Shown: piece after piece, positions 34,100 to 42,892 of the stretch
Layout of the letters: the number at the start of each line of letters is the position of its first letter
Numbering within the stretch: position 1 is the first letter of the stretch
Assembly: GCA_020635015.1 (NCBI GenBank)
Contig: JACKAP010000009.1
Location: 180,934 to 244,933, forward strand
Length of the DNA: 64,000 nt
Source: Calditrichia bacterium
GTDB lineage: Bacteria > Calditrichota > Calditrichia > RBG-13-44-9 > J075
Reading direction: 5' to 3'
The notes under the pieces: generated by a model
Told to the model about the DNA's origin: nothing
What the model saw: the letters and a program-made list of their open reading frames with translations, nothing else
Database searches by the model: none
Position numbers and translations under genes: made by a program

Positions 34100-35686
34100 T
34101 TACAACCGCAACTGCCCTTTACGGATCAGTCCGAGCGTGGGCGCCACCTGCTCGTGGTAATAGTAGACCAGGAAGGTGCCGATCGCCCCACCGGCGCCGT
34201 AGGCGAGGATGTCGGTGATCTCGGCAATGCGCTCGAAGGAGAGCAATTGGCTGAACTCGATCACCATGCCGGTGAGCAATCCGGCGAGGGTGGTCAGCAT
34301 ATATTGGGTGTGATACGATGCGCCGTTTTCGATACGCCGGAAAGACCAGTAGAGGGTGATCGGCACCATAAACGCGGTGGTGGCGATCAGATCGTACATA
34401 TTCCACAGGCTGGTCTTGCGGAAATAGGCGTAGAAGGGGATCAGGTTCTCCGGCAGCAGGTCTTTGGCGAGCACCTCCGCATCGAATGACCAGTCGAAGG
34501 GCTGGAATCCGGCATAGAGCACAAAGATTCCGTAGATGACCAGGGGGATGCGCAGCAGGTCGAGATCGCTGCGCAAATTTTTCCGCCGCAGCGGCTTGAG
34601 CAGTTTGTAAAGCAGAATGCCCAGCAGCACCCCGCCATAGCCGCTGATGACGTCATTGATATCGCTGATTCGCGAGGTGATGATCAACTGAAACCCTTCC
34701 AGAAAGAGGAAATAGGCCAGGGGCAGGGCGAAGAGGAGGAGCGGGCCGTAGGCTTTATGGCGCCAGTAAATGCGGTAGCAGATCATCAACAGGTAGCCTG
34801 CTGCCATCCAGTAAAGCAGATTCTCGAACATTTTGCTGAAGGAAAAATAGGCTTGTTCCTTCAGTTCACTGAAGCGCAGGATCAGCTTGCGGTATTTGTC
34901 GCGCGCCCGCCCGCCGATGACCCGCTTCACTTCGTTGAGGAAGCGGCTGCGCCGGCAGCTTTCCAGATCCTTCAGGCCGGCCAGGGGTGATAGAACTTCC
35001 TCCGGCACTTCCCGGGCACGCAAACTGTCCAGGGCGGCGTCGCTGATCTGGTACTCGGTCTTCTCGTTGGGATACCCAAAGACCAGGGTGCCGATCGGCA
35101 GGTAGGTGAAGGGCACGATGTTGGCTTCCTTGACGCTCTCCGCCAGGGAGGAGACGCTGATCGACACCGTAAAGGGCATTACCGCGGCCACAAACTGGCC
35201 CAACCCGATGAGGGTGATCAACAGCAGGAAGGGTTTACGGTCGAGCAGGTCGTAGAAGATCCGCCGCGAGATGCTGGCCAGCCGCACCGCGTAGATCGAT
35301 CCCGCCACCGCTCCTATCCAACTCCCCAGTGCATTGTTGAGCAAGTCGTGCGGCGCGCTGTTGCGCGACTGGATGAAGAGCTGCACGATCTCGATCCCCA
35401 GGCTCAGCGCCGCCCCGGCGAGGGTGGCCAGCAGGATGGGGTGGCGGCTGCCGCGATAAAACAGCAGCATATAGAGCAAAAATCCAAAGGGCATAAACAG
35501 GATGATATTGCCCACGATGTCGGTCAGGGCAATGTCTTCGCTGCCGAAATAGAATTTCCAGTTAACCCGGGAAAGCTGCTCCGGCAGATCGCCTAAGCCG
35601 TAATCGAAGCTGAAGGGGATCAGGGTATTGTAGACCGTAAAAAAAACGTAAAATCCGAAGAGATAAGCAACGACCTTGCGATTCAT
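34100..35686 (-). CDS. VanZ-family membrane protein with three VanZ-type motifs
   Basis: 528 residues from the ATG at 35686 (AAGGAT upstream); the frame extends to 35752 without a good site. About a dozen hydrophobic helices. The VanZ signature E-x2-Q-x4-11-R/D-x2-D-x7-G occurs three times: SLGIEIVQLFIQSRNSAPHD, LFLEGFQLIITSRISDINDV and MVIEFSQLLSFERIAEITDI, spaced through the protein. VanZ proteins give low-level teicoplanin resistance in enterococci; in other bacteria their role is unknown, possibly lipid or glycolipid handling. Tandem repetition of the motif in one chain is notable. Confidence 0.82.
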   Translation of the reverse strand: MNRKVVAYLFGFYVFFTVYNTLIPFSFDYGLGDLPEQLSRVNWKFYFGSEDIALTDIVGNIILFMPFGFLLYMLLFYRGSRHPILLATLAGAALSLGIEIVQLFIQSRNSAPHDLLNNALGSWIGAVAGSIYAVRLASISRRIFYDLLDRKPFLLLITLIGLGQFVAAVMPFTVSISVSSLAESVKEANIVPFTYLPIGTLVFGYPNEKTEYQISDAALDSLRAREVPEEVLSPLAGLKDLESCRRSRFLNEVKRVIGGRARDKYRKLILRFSELKEQAYFSFSKMFENLLYWMAAGYLLMICYRIYWRHKAYGPLLLFALPLAYFLFLEGFQLIITSRISDINDVISGYGGVLLGILLYKLLKPLRRKNLRSDLDLLRIPLVIYGIFVLYAGFQPFDWSFDAEVLAKDLLPENLIPFYAYFRKTSLWNMYDLIATTAFMVPITLYWSFRRIENGASYHTQYMLTTLAGLLTGMVIEFSQLLSFERIAEITDILAYGAGGAIGTFLVYYYHEQVAPTLGLIRKGQLRL

Positions 35687-36342
35687 GTGAAAAATCCTTG
35701 TTGATGAGTTGATGGGGTAATGGGTGGATGGGTTAAGTATGAGCGTTCCCAATTACCTTTCAACTGATTTGCCTCGTTTGGTTGTTCGTTATTTGCCAGT
35801 TCGTGTCATTCCGAAGGCTTTAGCCGAGGAATCTGTTCGTGCAACGATCTTCCTCAAATGTCATCTGACGATACGCATTTAAATGACCCTTCGAAGCAAG
35901 AAACTAAGCTCTAATCATGTCCGGATGATGATATACCCAACAATCAACCGGATCATTTTTTTAGCATTGCACAAGCACCGGCATTACAAGGCGTTTTCGA
36001 ATTAACCTGCCGAGAGAGGGATGTATTCATCTGCCGTTAAGTTGGAAGCGATTCGTCGGAGATTGCCGCGCCGCAACATACGCGGCTCGCAATGACGACA
36101 CCTGAGAACGGCATATAATTAACCATCGCTCATACTGAGCACCGTGCAACGTTTTATCGCATGGGGCAAAGGGCATGGTGCATGGCGCCGTAATGTGCAA
36201 GCTCAGGTTCCGATACCCGCACTGTAATACACCATGCCCCATGCCCCATGCAATCTACATAGAGCATTTCGATTTCCAATTATTTTCAATATATTATCTT
36301 GTCATCGCCCATAAATCGTGATGACCGTAACCCGGGGGCATT
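35687..36342. other. 656-base non-coding region with four repeat families
   Basis: It holds GGGTTAATGG-type words (35698-35735), a copy of the GTCATTCCGA...GAGGAATCT repeat (35805-35834, inverted relative to 15858-15886), a related GAGATTGCCGCG...CGCAATGACG hairpin-like copy (36057-36095), and an inverted GCATGGGGCAAAGGGCATGG / CCATGCCCCATGCCCCATGC pair (36159-36252). No coding frame is convincing. Confidence 0.75.
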
Positions 36343-36909
36343 ATGTTCAGCGATTTGTTCGAGACCATTCATCCGGCTTATTTCTTCCTTTCCGCCCTGC
36401 TCTTTATGCTCGGAATCTACTGCGGCCCGTTGGCGGTGGACCGGGAGATCGGCTTCCTGCTGCGTTATCCCCGCTGGATTCATTACCTCCTGGAGCGTTA
36501 TTTCAAGCCCTATTTCGGCTTCTGGCTGACCTTCACCATCATATTCATTCTGAACAATCTTTCGCTCTTTAGCAGTTTCGTCTCCGGCTTCCTGGTAGTC
36601 GTGCCTCCGTTGGCGGCGTTCCTGACCGGTTTTAATGTGGCGGTGATCAGCTATGAGCTGCTCGGCTGGCAGGGGATCGGGCAGATCTTCATCAACCCGG
36701 TGGCCTGGCTGGAATTTCCGGCGGCCTGGATCAGCTTCAGTCTGGGGTTTGTGCTGGCGGAGGCGCAACTGGCGGGGGAATCGGCCGGCGCGATCTGGCC
36801 GCAGCTCTGGCCGCTCTATCTGAAATACGTCGGCTTCATCCTGCTGCTGGCCGCCCTGCTGGAGACGGGGATGATTGAGCTGGCGCGAAAGTATGAAAAG
36901 AAAGACTGA
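36343..36909 (+). CDS. SpoIIM-like membrane protein
   Basis: 188 residues, about five hydrophobic helices. The layout and the blocks IFILNNLSLFSSFVSGFLVV (an NN pair at the start of a helix) and LEFPAAWISFSLGF match the stage II sporulation M (DUF95) family, in which an E-[LIF]-PA motif recurs. In non-sporulating bacteria such proteins are of unknown function, often near membrane-stress genes. Here it stands alone; its stop codon is the first repeat unit of the word array at 36908. Confidence 0.65.
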   Translation: MFSDLFETIHPAYFFLSALLFMLGIYCGPLAVDREIGFLLRYPRWIHYLLERYFKPYFGFWLTFTIIFILNNLSLFSSFVSGFLVVVPPLAAFLTGFNVAVISYELLGWQGIGQIFINPVAWLEFPAAWISFSLGFVLAEAQLAGESAGAIWPQLWPLYLKYVGFILLLAALLETGMIELARKYEKKD

Positions 36910-37049
36910 TGTTTGCTCGCTGTCGCTCACGATGTTTGTTCGCTTTGCTCACGATGTTAGTTCGCTGTCGCTCACGATATTTGCCGGCTTTGCCGGCGAT
37001 GTTTGCTCGCTGTCGCTCGCGATGTTTGTTCGCTTCGCTCACGATGTTG
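36908..37049. repeat. GATGTTT word array 2 (six GC-rich cores)
   Basis: Seven linkers (GATGTTT, GATGTTA, GATATTT or GATGTTG) alternate with six cores at 36915-36930, 36938-36952, 36960-36975, 36983-36997, 37005-37020 and 37028-37042. Cores are half-word pairs such as GCTCGC-tgtc-GCTCAC or the palindromic GCCGGC-ttt-GCCGGC. The first linker overlaps the stop codon of the SpoIIM-like gene. Orientation relative to the gene is the same as in array 1. Confidence 0.92.
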
Positions 37050-37253
37050 ATAAGTCATAATAATTATTCCCCGCATTTTCAAGGCGGGGACAGATTGGCG
37101 ACGCGTTCAGCGAGCCAATCAGGGGCGGTTGCCCCCATGCCCCATACGTATTTCACTCCGCACTCCGCAATCAAAACTCCCTACTTCACCGCGCAACAAT
37201 CGTTCGCACATTTCGTTACAATAACCGTATACAAAATGAAATCCGGAGGGGAT

Positions 37254-37502
37254 ATGTTCGAATTGTTGGCAATCATTGTACTGATCTTCGCCGCCATCAT
37301 TTTCTTCAAACTGCTGGTGCTGGTCTTCGAAGCGGGGATTTTTCTGCTGGCGATCCCGTTCAAGATCCTGGGCATCCTGCTGGCGGTGATCGGCAGTGTG
37401 ATCCTGCTGCCTTTGGTGGTTATTCCCGTCTTGCTCTCTGCGCTTTTTCCCCTGATCGTAGTCGGCCTGGCGGGTCTGGGGCTTTATTATTTGCTGAAAT
37501 AA
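37254..37502 (+). CDS. Small hydrophobic membrane protein
   Basis: 82 residues from the ATG at 37254, which has GGAGGGG immediately upstream (5-base gap); an ATG at 37236 is in frame but lacks a site, and the frame further upstream is only translated repeat array. Almost the whole chain is hydrophobic, in about three helices, with a Phe/Lys break near residue 20 and Pro at 36 and 55. No family is recognised. It ends 48 bases before tRNA-Arg. Confidence 0.7.
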   Translation: MFELLAIIVLIFAAIIFFKLLVLVFEAGIFLLAIPFKILGILLAVIGSVILLPLVVIPVLLSALFPLIVVGLAGLGLYYLLK

Positions 37503-37509
37503 TTTTCGG

Positions 37510-37540
37510 TTGTTTTCGCTCTCCCACCGATATAAATTTG
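37510..37540 (+). promoter_or_regulatory. Bacteroidota-type promoter of tRNA-Arg
   Basis: TAAATTTG at 37533-37540 fits the TAnnTTTG -7 element of this superphylum, and TTG at 37510-37512 lies 20 bases upstream as a -33 element. Transcription would begin at about 37545, a few bases before the mature tRNA. Confidence 0.55.
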
Positions 37541-37550
37541 GAGCCTATTT

Positions 37551-37622
37551 GCCCCTGTAGCTCAGTGGATAGAGCACTGGCCTCCGGAGCCAGGTGCGTA
37601 GGTTCGATTCCTACCAGGGGTA
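37551..37622 (+). tRNA. tRNA-Arg(CCG)
   Basis: A complete cloverleaf: acceptor GCCCCTG/CAGGGGT (terminal G-T pair), D arm GCTC...GAGC, anticodon stem CTGGC/GCCAG with the loop CTCCGGA (anticodon CCG), and T arm GTAGG-TTCGATT-CCTAC, discriminator A. CCA is not encoded. A strong terminator follows after 5 bases. Confidence 0.96.
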
Positions 37623-37627
37623 CGAAG

Positions 37628-37680
37628 ACACCCCGGATTCATCAGCAAACTGCATGCTGATGAATCCGGGGTGTTCTTTT
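37628..37680 (+). terminator. Terminator of tRNA-Arg
   Basis: A perfect 20-base stem (37628-37647 with 37655-37674), 7-base loop, followed by TCTTTTT. Confidence 0.92.
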
Positions 37681-38120
37681 TGAGGCTGGGGGGATATAAA
37701 AAGAGATTAATGATATTGCATTTCTTTAAAATGAATGTATTCGAGGTATATTTGAGGTATATTGTATGACAAATATTTATGAATACGACTCCGAAAATAT
37801 GCGATTACTTGATTCGATAAAAGTCCCACACATTAAGGAGGATTTGTAAGAATATGCTAAAACAATAACTTATCTTTATATTTCCCTTTTGAGACTTGAT
37901 CCCAAAATGGTCTATTGTATTCATCATCTGATGTTAAAATTGCCATTCCATTTCTAATTTTCTGTTCGTCCTCTCCTGCTTTCCTAAACTGAAATAGTTC
38001 CCGCAAATCATGCTTCTGGTGTTGAAGTTTACGCTGCTTCTATCGGACCGTGACGTCCTTATCTCCGTCATATGTACTGCAATATTAGCATCATGGTATC
38101 ATCAACCTAGGGGGTATCTA
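37681..38120. other. AT-rich gap with a gene remnant downstream of the tRNA
   Basis: 440 bases, distinctly AT-richer than the rest of the window. A 27-codon frame (37766-37849, plus strand, begins MTNIYEYDSENM) is too short to call. A coding-like remnant lies on the minus strand (37857-38039). No repeat of the tRNA 3' end was found nearby. Confidence 0.6.
37857..38039 (-). pseudogene. C-terminal remnant of an unrecognised gene
   Basis: A stop-bounded frame of 60 codons ends in a normal-looking protein C-terminus: HDLRELFQFRKAGEDEQK then MAILTSDDEYNRPFWDQVSK and LLF before TAG. Composition is protein-like and no start codon suits it; the frame is closed upstream by a TAG at 38040-38042. I read it as the 3' end of a gene whose front was lost. 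Family unknown. Confidence 0.5.
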
Positions 38121-40289
38121 ATGATGAGGGCACTCATATTTATTTTACTTCTCAATATACCGCTTCTTGTTGCAGGTATTGGATTCTGCCAGGTCTCGAT
38201 TTATGAAAGAGAATTTCTAATCAATAATTCACCAGAATATAAGTCGATCCATATGGGTGGTTTATTGGATGGTGAAAATACTTATACGGAATCGAACTTT
38301 CTCCTGGGAGGAATTGGTTTTGAGCCAATGGTATTCATACGTATCTCAAATATCGGCGCGGAGATCATACATGCTCCCCGGCTGGTGATGAATGATGAAA
38401 AACGTTGGTTTGATTTTAATACGCTTTCCGCAGAATTCTTATCCGGCGCGCACACCAACAAAGAAAAAGCGCTTTCAATTTGGAAGCTTATGCGGGATAA
38501 TCGTTTTCATTACCGGACACCCACTAGCGGATGTAATGTCGCAGATCCGTTGAAAGCCCTGGGGATTTATGGCTATATGACCTGCGGATATGCCTCAACC
38601 ATGATGACCAGCATCGGAACCGGCCTGGGGTGCAGCGGAAGGGTCTGGCATTTGCGATATCAACCACAACCAGAGCGGGGACATGCCATTGCCGAAATTG
38701 ACTTTGGGGACGGAGATGTCATCTTAGATTTGGTGGATGTTTACCGGAATATCCGGATAACAAGCAATACCGGTCAATCACCGATCGTGCATGCGGACAG
38801 CCTGAATAAAACGGCCTATTTTGAAATGAAAATTGAAAGTCCGTTTGTGATGTTAGACGGCATGGTGAAAATTTATGGATTTCAGGCGACTTTGCAAGAT
38901 ACACTAACACTTCAGTTCTCTTCCGATCAGACTCCTTGGGAAAATTTGTGGAGTGCATCAACGGTGGGTTTATTCCTGGATTCGGTGAGCCTGGGAGACC
39001 CATCATTGATGTTAACAAGCCAAGCGATTCGCTACTCGCAACAACAAGATTCGCTGCGCTTTTTTTATCCAACTCAACCATATCCTACAGATTCGGTTCG
39101 CTTCTTTACTAATTCTAATTTGCTTGTTTCCCGTGTACTTGGAAAATACGCTTATTATTTGCGATTTATTTTTTCCCCAGCAGATTCGGTAACCGGCTGT
39201 GGCATAGATTCCCTAAAAATTGCTACGATTATTCAGACCTCCCGCCGGTTTATGCCCCGGCTTAAGTTAAATGACAATATATTGGAATACGCCGATGCCA
39301 ACAGCAGCGGCCGAAGTGTTGAAATAGAGATCGTCTGGCAGGAAAGCATTGAAAATTCGCCGCCTGACCAAATTGTTACCCCCGTTTTTCCACCTGATGG
39401 AGGTGAGCCGGAGCATACCCAATTTACTTTTTCCTGGAGCGTTCCAGCGGATCCGGATGGGGATGAGATTGTAGATTACGAATTCCAACTGAGTGATCGG
39501 CCTGATATGCGATTCCCGCTGTCTACCAATTTTGAGATGTATATAAGCGCCTTCGGTGATACGGTTGAACCCCAGTTTAACATCCCATGGCCCGGTTTGC
39601 TCAATGATGGAACCACCTACTATTGGAAAGTACGTGCCAAGGATTCAAATGGGACCTGGGGCAGATGGAGCCCTATCTGGTCATTTATGCCGCATGGCGT
39701 GATGATGCCCCTCAATGGCGAAGTTGTCGAAATCGGAAATGAATTTTACGTGCAGTGGCAACCCAATCCGGTTGGTAATGTTGCGGCATATTTTGAAATC
39801 CATGGCAGTAATGAGCCCAATGGGTTTTTAGCTGATTCCAGCACACGCATTGGCATAAGTGATCAATCAGAATTCAACATAACCGGCAAGATATATGATT
39901 ATTACCGAGTCGTTGCCGTCGATAGCCAGAATCAAGCTAGCGGACCTTCCCGGTTGATTTATTTCGATGGCATTATGGCATCGAATCGCGAATCTCCGCT
40001 TGACGGTGACGTCGGTTTTGCAATATTTCAAAACTATCCCAATCCCTTTAACGCCACGACGACTATTCGATATCATCTACCGCAGACCCTGGATGTCACA
40101 CTAAAGATTTACGATATACTCGGTCGAGAGGTGTTTGTACTCGTAAATGAGCGGCAAGCCGCGGGTGAAAAATCAGTGGTATGGAACGGCTGGGATCAGT
40201 TTGGGAAGCCGGCGGGCTCGGGAATTTACTTCTGTCGAATCCAGGCAGGGAAATATGATCAAATCCATAAAATATTGTTGGTTAGGTAG
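38121..40289 (+). CDS. Secreted transglutaminase-like protein with FN3 domain and type IX sorting tail
   Basis: 722 residues from the ATG at 38121 (GGGGG upstream); the longer frame from 38010 overlaps an antisense remnant. Signal peptide about 1-23. A transglutaminase-like (papain-fold) core is suggested by Cys155 in YMTCGYASTMM, His188 in ERGHAIAEI and Asp203 in VILDLVDVY. A fibronectin-type domain follows (FSWSVPADPDGDEIVDYEFQ to YYWKVRAKDSNGTWG), then the sorting domain NYPNPFNATTTIRY. It may cross-link or hydrolyse peptides outside the cell. Base composition is clearly more AT-rich than in neighbouring genes, and it follows a tRNA, so acquisition by transfer is possible. Confidence 0.82.
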   Translation: MMRALIFILLLNIPLLVAGIGFCQVSIYEREFLINNSPEYKSIHMGGLLDGENTYTESNFLLGGIGFEPMVFIRISNIGAEIIHAPRLVMNDEKRWFDFNTLSAEFLSGAHTNKEKALSIWKLMRDNRFHYRTPTSGCNVADPLKALGIYGYMTCGYASTMMTSIGTGLGCSGRVWHLRYQPQPERGHAIAEIDFGDGDVILDLVDVYRNIRITSNTGQSPIVHADSLNKTAYFEMKIESPFVMLDGMVKIYGFQATLQDTLTLQFSSDQTPWENLWSASTVGLFLDSVSLGDPSLMLTSQAIRYSQQQDSLRFFYPTQPYPTDSVRFFTNSNLLVSRVLGKYAYYLRFIFSPADSVTGCGIDSLKIATIIQTSRRFMPRLKLNDNILEYADANSSGRSVEIEIVWQESIENSPPDQIVTPVFPPDGGEPEHTQFTFSWSVPADPDGDEIVDYEFQLSDRPDMRFPLSTNFEMYISAFGDTVEPQFNIPWPGLLNDGTTYYWKVRAKDSNGTWGRWSPIWSFMPHGVMMPLNGEVVEIGNEFYVQWQPNPVGNVAAYFEIHGSNEPNGFLADSSTRIGISDQSEFNITGKIYDYYRVVAVDSQNQASGPSRLIYFDGIMASNRESPLDGDVGFAIFQNYPNPFNATTTIRYHLPQTLDVTLKIYDILGREVFVLVNERQAAGEKSVVWNGWDQFGKPAGSGIYFCRIQAGKYDQIHKILLVR

Positions 40290-40647
40290 CGGTGCGCGAG
40301 CGAAGCCATTATCAAATTGGTACGTCAATACATTCAAATTGTTATTTCTCTAATCCTGATAGCTTTCAATCTGCAACAATTTTGAACGGAAGTGGTCTAT
40401 CAGAATGCCCAGATATGATGAAGGGTTTTAGATGCGCGGCAACGAGCGCAATTAATGGTTCTCTGTATTACACTGTGCTTACTACTAAAGTTTTAAAAAT
40501 AGCTTTTGGTTGTTGGTCATTGGTGATTGGCAAAGACCTGTCTTCACCAAAGGCCAATGGCCAACGACTAATGGCGATTTGAAAATGGCAAAAAACTTGT
40601 TCTACAATGTACTTACTACGAGCAAAAATTAAAAAATAGAGGTTCAG
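40290..40647. other. 358-base gap with a TTGGTCATTGG word repeat
   Basis: Mostly AT-rich sequence without a convincing frame. At 40507-40580, GTTGGTCATTGGTGATTGG faces CCAATGGCCAACGACTAATGG as an imperfect inverted repeat, typical of the intergenic word families of this window. Confidence 0.7.
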
Positions 40648-41610
40648 ATGAAATCATATTTTATAAATCCTGATGACGGCAGACTCCGGGCCGGTTGGCG
40701 AATCCTTCTTTTTATTATTTTTTTTATGATGGTATCCCTGGCGGGGCAGACGCTGGTGAAATATATTTACGGTGGCATTCCCAAAACGACCGCTTATTTG
40801 CGGAATTCGATCGTGATTTTCATCGCCGCCCTGGCTGCCAGCCTGGCGGTGCCGGTTGCCCGGCGTTTTTTCGATAAAAAATCATTTCGATCCCTCGGGC
40901 TGAAGCTGGATGCCAATACCGTCAAAGATCTGCTGTTTGGATTCGTGTTAAGCGGGTTCATGGCCGCCTCAGTGTTTTTCATCATGCAGGCCGCCGGGCT
41001 GATCGAGGTAACCGGCATTAATTGGGGGTGGAATGGGGGAGAAAATCAACCGGGCGGATCGCTGGCCGCTTACCTGGCGATGGTCAGTCTCGGCTCTCTG
41101 GCGTTCTTCTTGATGATGGATGTAGTAGTCGGCTGGTGGGAAGAACTGGTGTTCCGGGGATATCTGCTGCAGAATATGATCGAGGGAATGGGGCTGGTGA
41201 TCGCGGTGGCGCTTTCCTGCCTGATTTACGGCCTGGTGCACATAACAAATCCCAACGCCGGCCTACTCTCCACCGCTATCATCGTGCTATTTGGCTACCT
41301 GCGGATTTACGGCTATCTGGCCACCGGCCAGCTGTGGCTTTCCATGGGCATGCATATCGGCTGGAATTTTTTCCAGGGGCCGGTCTTCGGCTATGCTGCC
41401 AGCGGACAGGAAACAGCCAGTTTGATCTCGCAAACGCCCGCCGGCCCGGCCTGGCTGAGCGGCGGCGCCTTCGGACCGGAAGGCAGCATTCTCATCATCC
41501 CGGTTATTGGATTGGCGCTCTTGATCATGCGCTGGTGGTCGAACCGACCAGCTTCCACATCGGGCAGAGAAACGCTGTTTTCTGCAGCAAATGGGCAATT
41601 GGAAGCCTGA
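40648..41610 (+). CDS. CPBP-family intramembrane protease
   Basis: 320 residues, about eight hydrophobic helices. The CPBP (Abi/Rce1-like) motifs are present: WWEELVFRGYLLQ (E-E-x3-R), YGLVHITNPN (His) and HIGWNFFQG (H-x3-N). Such membrane proteases, related to the prenyl-protein protease Rce1, act in peptide processing, immunity to bacteriocins, or unknown tasks. GAGGTTCAG precedes the ATG. It stands alone; a perfect palindrome separates it from the convergent gene. Confidence 0.9.
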   Translation: MKSYFINPDDGRLRAGWRILLFIIFFMMVSLAGQTLVKYIYGGIPKTTAYLRNSIVIFIAALAASLAVPVARRFFDKKSFRSLGLKLDANTVKDLLFGFVLSGFMAASVFFIMQAAGLIEVTGINWGWNGGENQPGGSLAAYLAMVSLGSLAFFLMMDVVVGWWEELVFRGYLLQNMIEGMGLVIAVALSCLIYGLVHITNPNAGLLSTAIIVLFGYLRIYGYLATGQLWLSMGMHIGWNFFQGPVFGYAASGQETASLISQTPAGPAWLSGGAFGPEGSILIIPVIGLALLIMRWWSNRPASTSGRETLFSAANGQLEA

Positions 41611-41623
41611 GCATGTTCTAAAA

Positions 41624-41657
41624 TTTGTAGCGACACTATGCATAGTGTCGCTACAAA
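41624..41657. repeat. Perfect 34-base palindrome between convergent genes
   Basis: TTTGTAGCGACACTATG and its exact complement adjoin without a spacer. It lies 14 bases after the CPBP stop codon, between convergent genes, without a U-tract. It looks like a REP-type dispersed palindrome, possibly acting as a bidirectional transcript end. Confidence 0.88.
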
Positions 41658-41728
41658 GGGGACAGCTACTCAAATACTAAGAATTTATGAGCTTTTCGTA
41701 TGCTTTCGTGGGTATCCATCGAATGCGC

Positions 41729-42892
41729 TTAGCGCACCCGCCGCCCCAGCCCCACCGGCAGCATATAATGCAGGCCCAGCACCATCTGGTTATCCTTGCG
41801 CAGATTCAGGAAAAAGCCTGGCGAAAACTTGCCCAACTTCACGACTCCGGGATAAATATTCAGCCGGGCCTTGTAGCCCTTGGTGCCGGAGAGGATCAGC
41901 GAAGACATCAGGGAGTTGTCGCGGTCCCAGAAGACGCCGGCAGTCCAAACCAGGGTTGCGGTCAGCTCCCGCACCCCGTGGCCTGAGCCGTCATCTTTGA
42001 TCTCCACCAGGTCTTTGACCACCAGCCCCCCGGCCAGCGAATAGGTGTTGCCCCGTTTGCGGTGATAGGACAGGCCGTACATCCCGTGGGTGCCCCAGTG
42101 ATACATCAGACTGAGGTTCCGCACGTATGGGAGCTTGATCCGGGTCATGAAGTTCTGGCCGTTATTCTCGATGCTGCCCAGCCAGGGATCGATCGCCGGC
42201 ATAAACGACCAGTCGCGCATGTTCAGGGTGTTGGCAAAAAAACCTGCCACCTTGTCGAAAGAAAACAGGATAAAACCGGCGGTGTTAAACACGTAAAAAT
42301 CCGAGATCGGATCGACATTGGGGCCGCTGTATCGATTATTCTCCACCACCTCGTTCAGGAAATGGTAGGCAAACCAGGAGGTAAACGCCCAGATGCGCGG
42401 CTGGGGAAATTGATGATAGCGGTACCAATCTGTCAGGGCGCGATAGGTAAATCCTCCCCCGATCAGGTGATTGTAGTAGTTGGGATAATACTGAGCATTG
42501 CGGAACTTGACGCTGGTCGGGATCACTTCCCGGGAGAGGAAATTGTTCCACCCGAGCTGTTCGATGGCTTTAAACGGATGCGATAAATTGTAGGTGACAT
42601 TCTTATAACCGCGGCGAAAATCCACATCGCTGAATTTGTTGGAGCGGTTGCTGATCTGCAGGATGCCGAAGCCGCCGTTGGTGATGACGGTTAAGGGGTT
42701 GAAGATCGCCTCCGAGCCGTAATCTTTTCCCTGGTAATAATAAAGCTTCGTTTCACCGGCGCGGGCGGAAAATGCGCACAGGGCCAAACCGACCAGCAGA
42801 TATGCCATGAAGGTTGTTTTAAAACCTGGACGCGAGGTCCGCTCTGTCGTTTGCTGATCAACCTGTGTTCGTTTCTTCTCAAATGCCTGCAT
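41729..42892 (-). CDS. Exported membrane-associated protein, DUF3943-like
   Basis: 387 residues. A hydrophobic signal-like stretch (about 29-45, MAYLLVGLALCAFSARA) follows a hydrophilic N-terminus; the start may be the ATG at 42892 or an internal one near 42808, neither with a clear ribosome site. The block WFAYHFLNEVVENNRYSGPN followed by DPISDFYVFNTAGFILF resembles DUF3943 (a conserved Bacteroidota exported domain), and the rest alternates like outer-membrane strands. No catalytic motif is seen. Tentative family, unknown function. Confidence 0.6.
   Translation of the reverse strand: MQAFEKKRTQVDQQTTERTSRPGFKTTFMAYLLVGLALCAFSARAGETKLYYYQGKDYGSEAIFNPLTVITNGGFGILQISNRSNKFSDVDFRRGYKNVTYNLSHPFKAIEQLGWNNFLSREVIPTSVKFRNAQYYPNYYNHLIGGGFTYRALTDWYRYHQFPQPRIWAFTSWFAYHFLNEVVENNRYSGPNVDPISDFYVFNTAGFILFSFDKVAGFFANTLNMRDWSFMPAIDPWLGSIENNGQNFMTRIKLPYVRNLSLMYHWGTHGMYGLSYHRKRGNTYSLAGGLVVKDLVEIKDDGSGHGVRELTATLVWTAGVFWDRDNSLMSSLILSGTKGYKARLNIYPGVVKLGKFSPGFFLNLRKDNQMVLGLHYMLPVGLGRRVR

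Noticed and set aside
36908..37049. CRISPR array
   Set aside because: The constant part is only 7 bases, the cores are 15-16 bases here (11-16 at the other locus) and made of related half-words, and no cas gene is present.
36909..37253. N-terminal extension of the small membrane protein (197-codon frame)
   Set aside because: The first 100 codons are translated repeat array; GGAGGGG before the ATG at 37254 marks the real start.
37551..37622. attL/attR pair from tRNA integration
   Set aside because: I looked for the tRNA 3' end (GGTTCGATTCCTACCAGGGG) again up to 41.7 kb and did not see it; no integrase.
37766..37849. 27-codon plus-strand frame starting MTNIYEYDSENM
   Set aside because: Too short, without a clear ribosome site, in AT-rich DNA; listed only in the gap entry.
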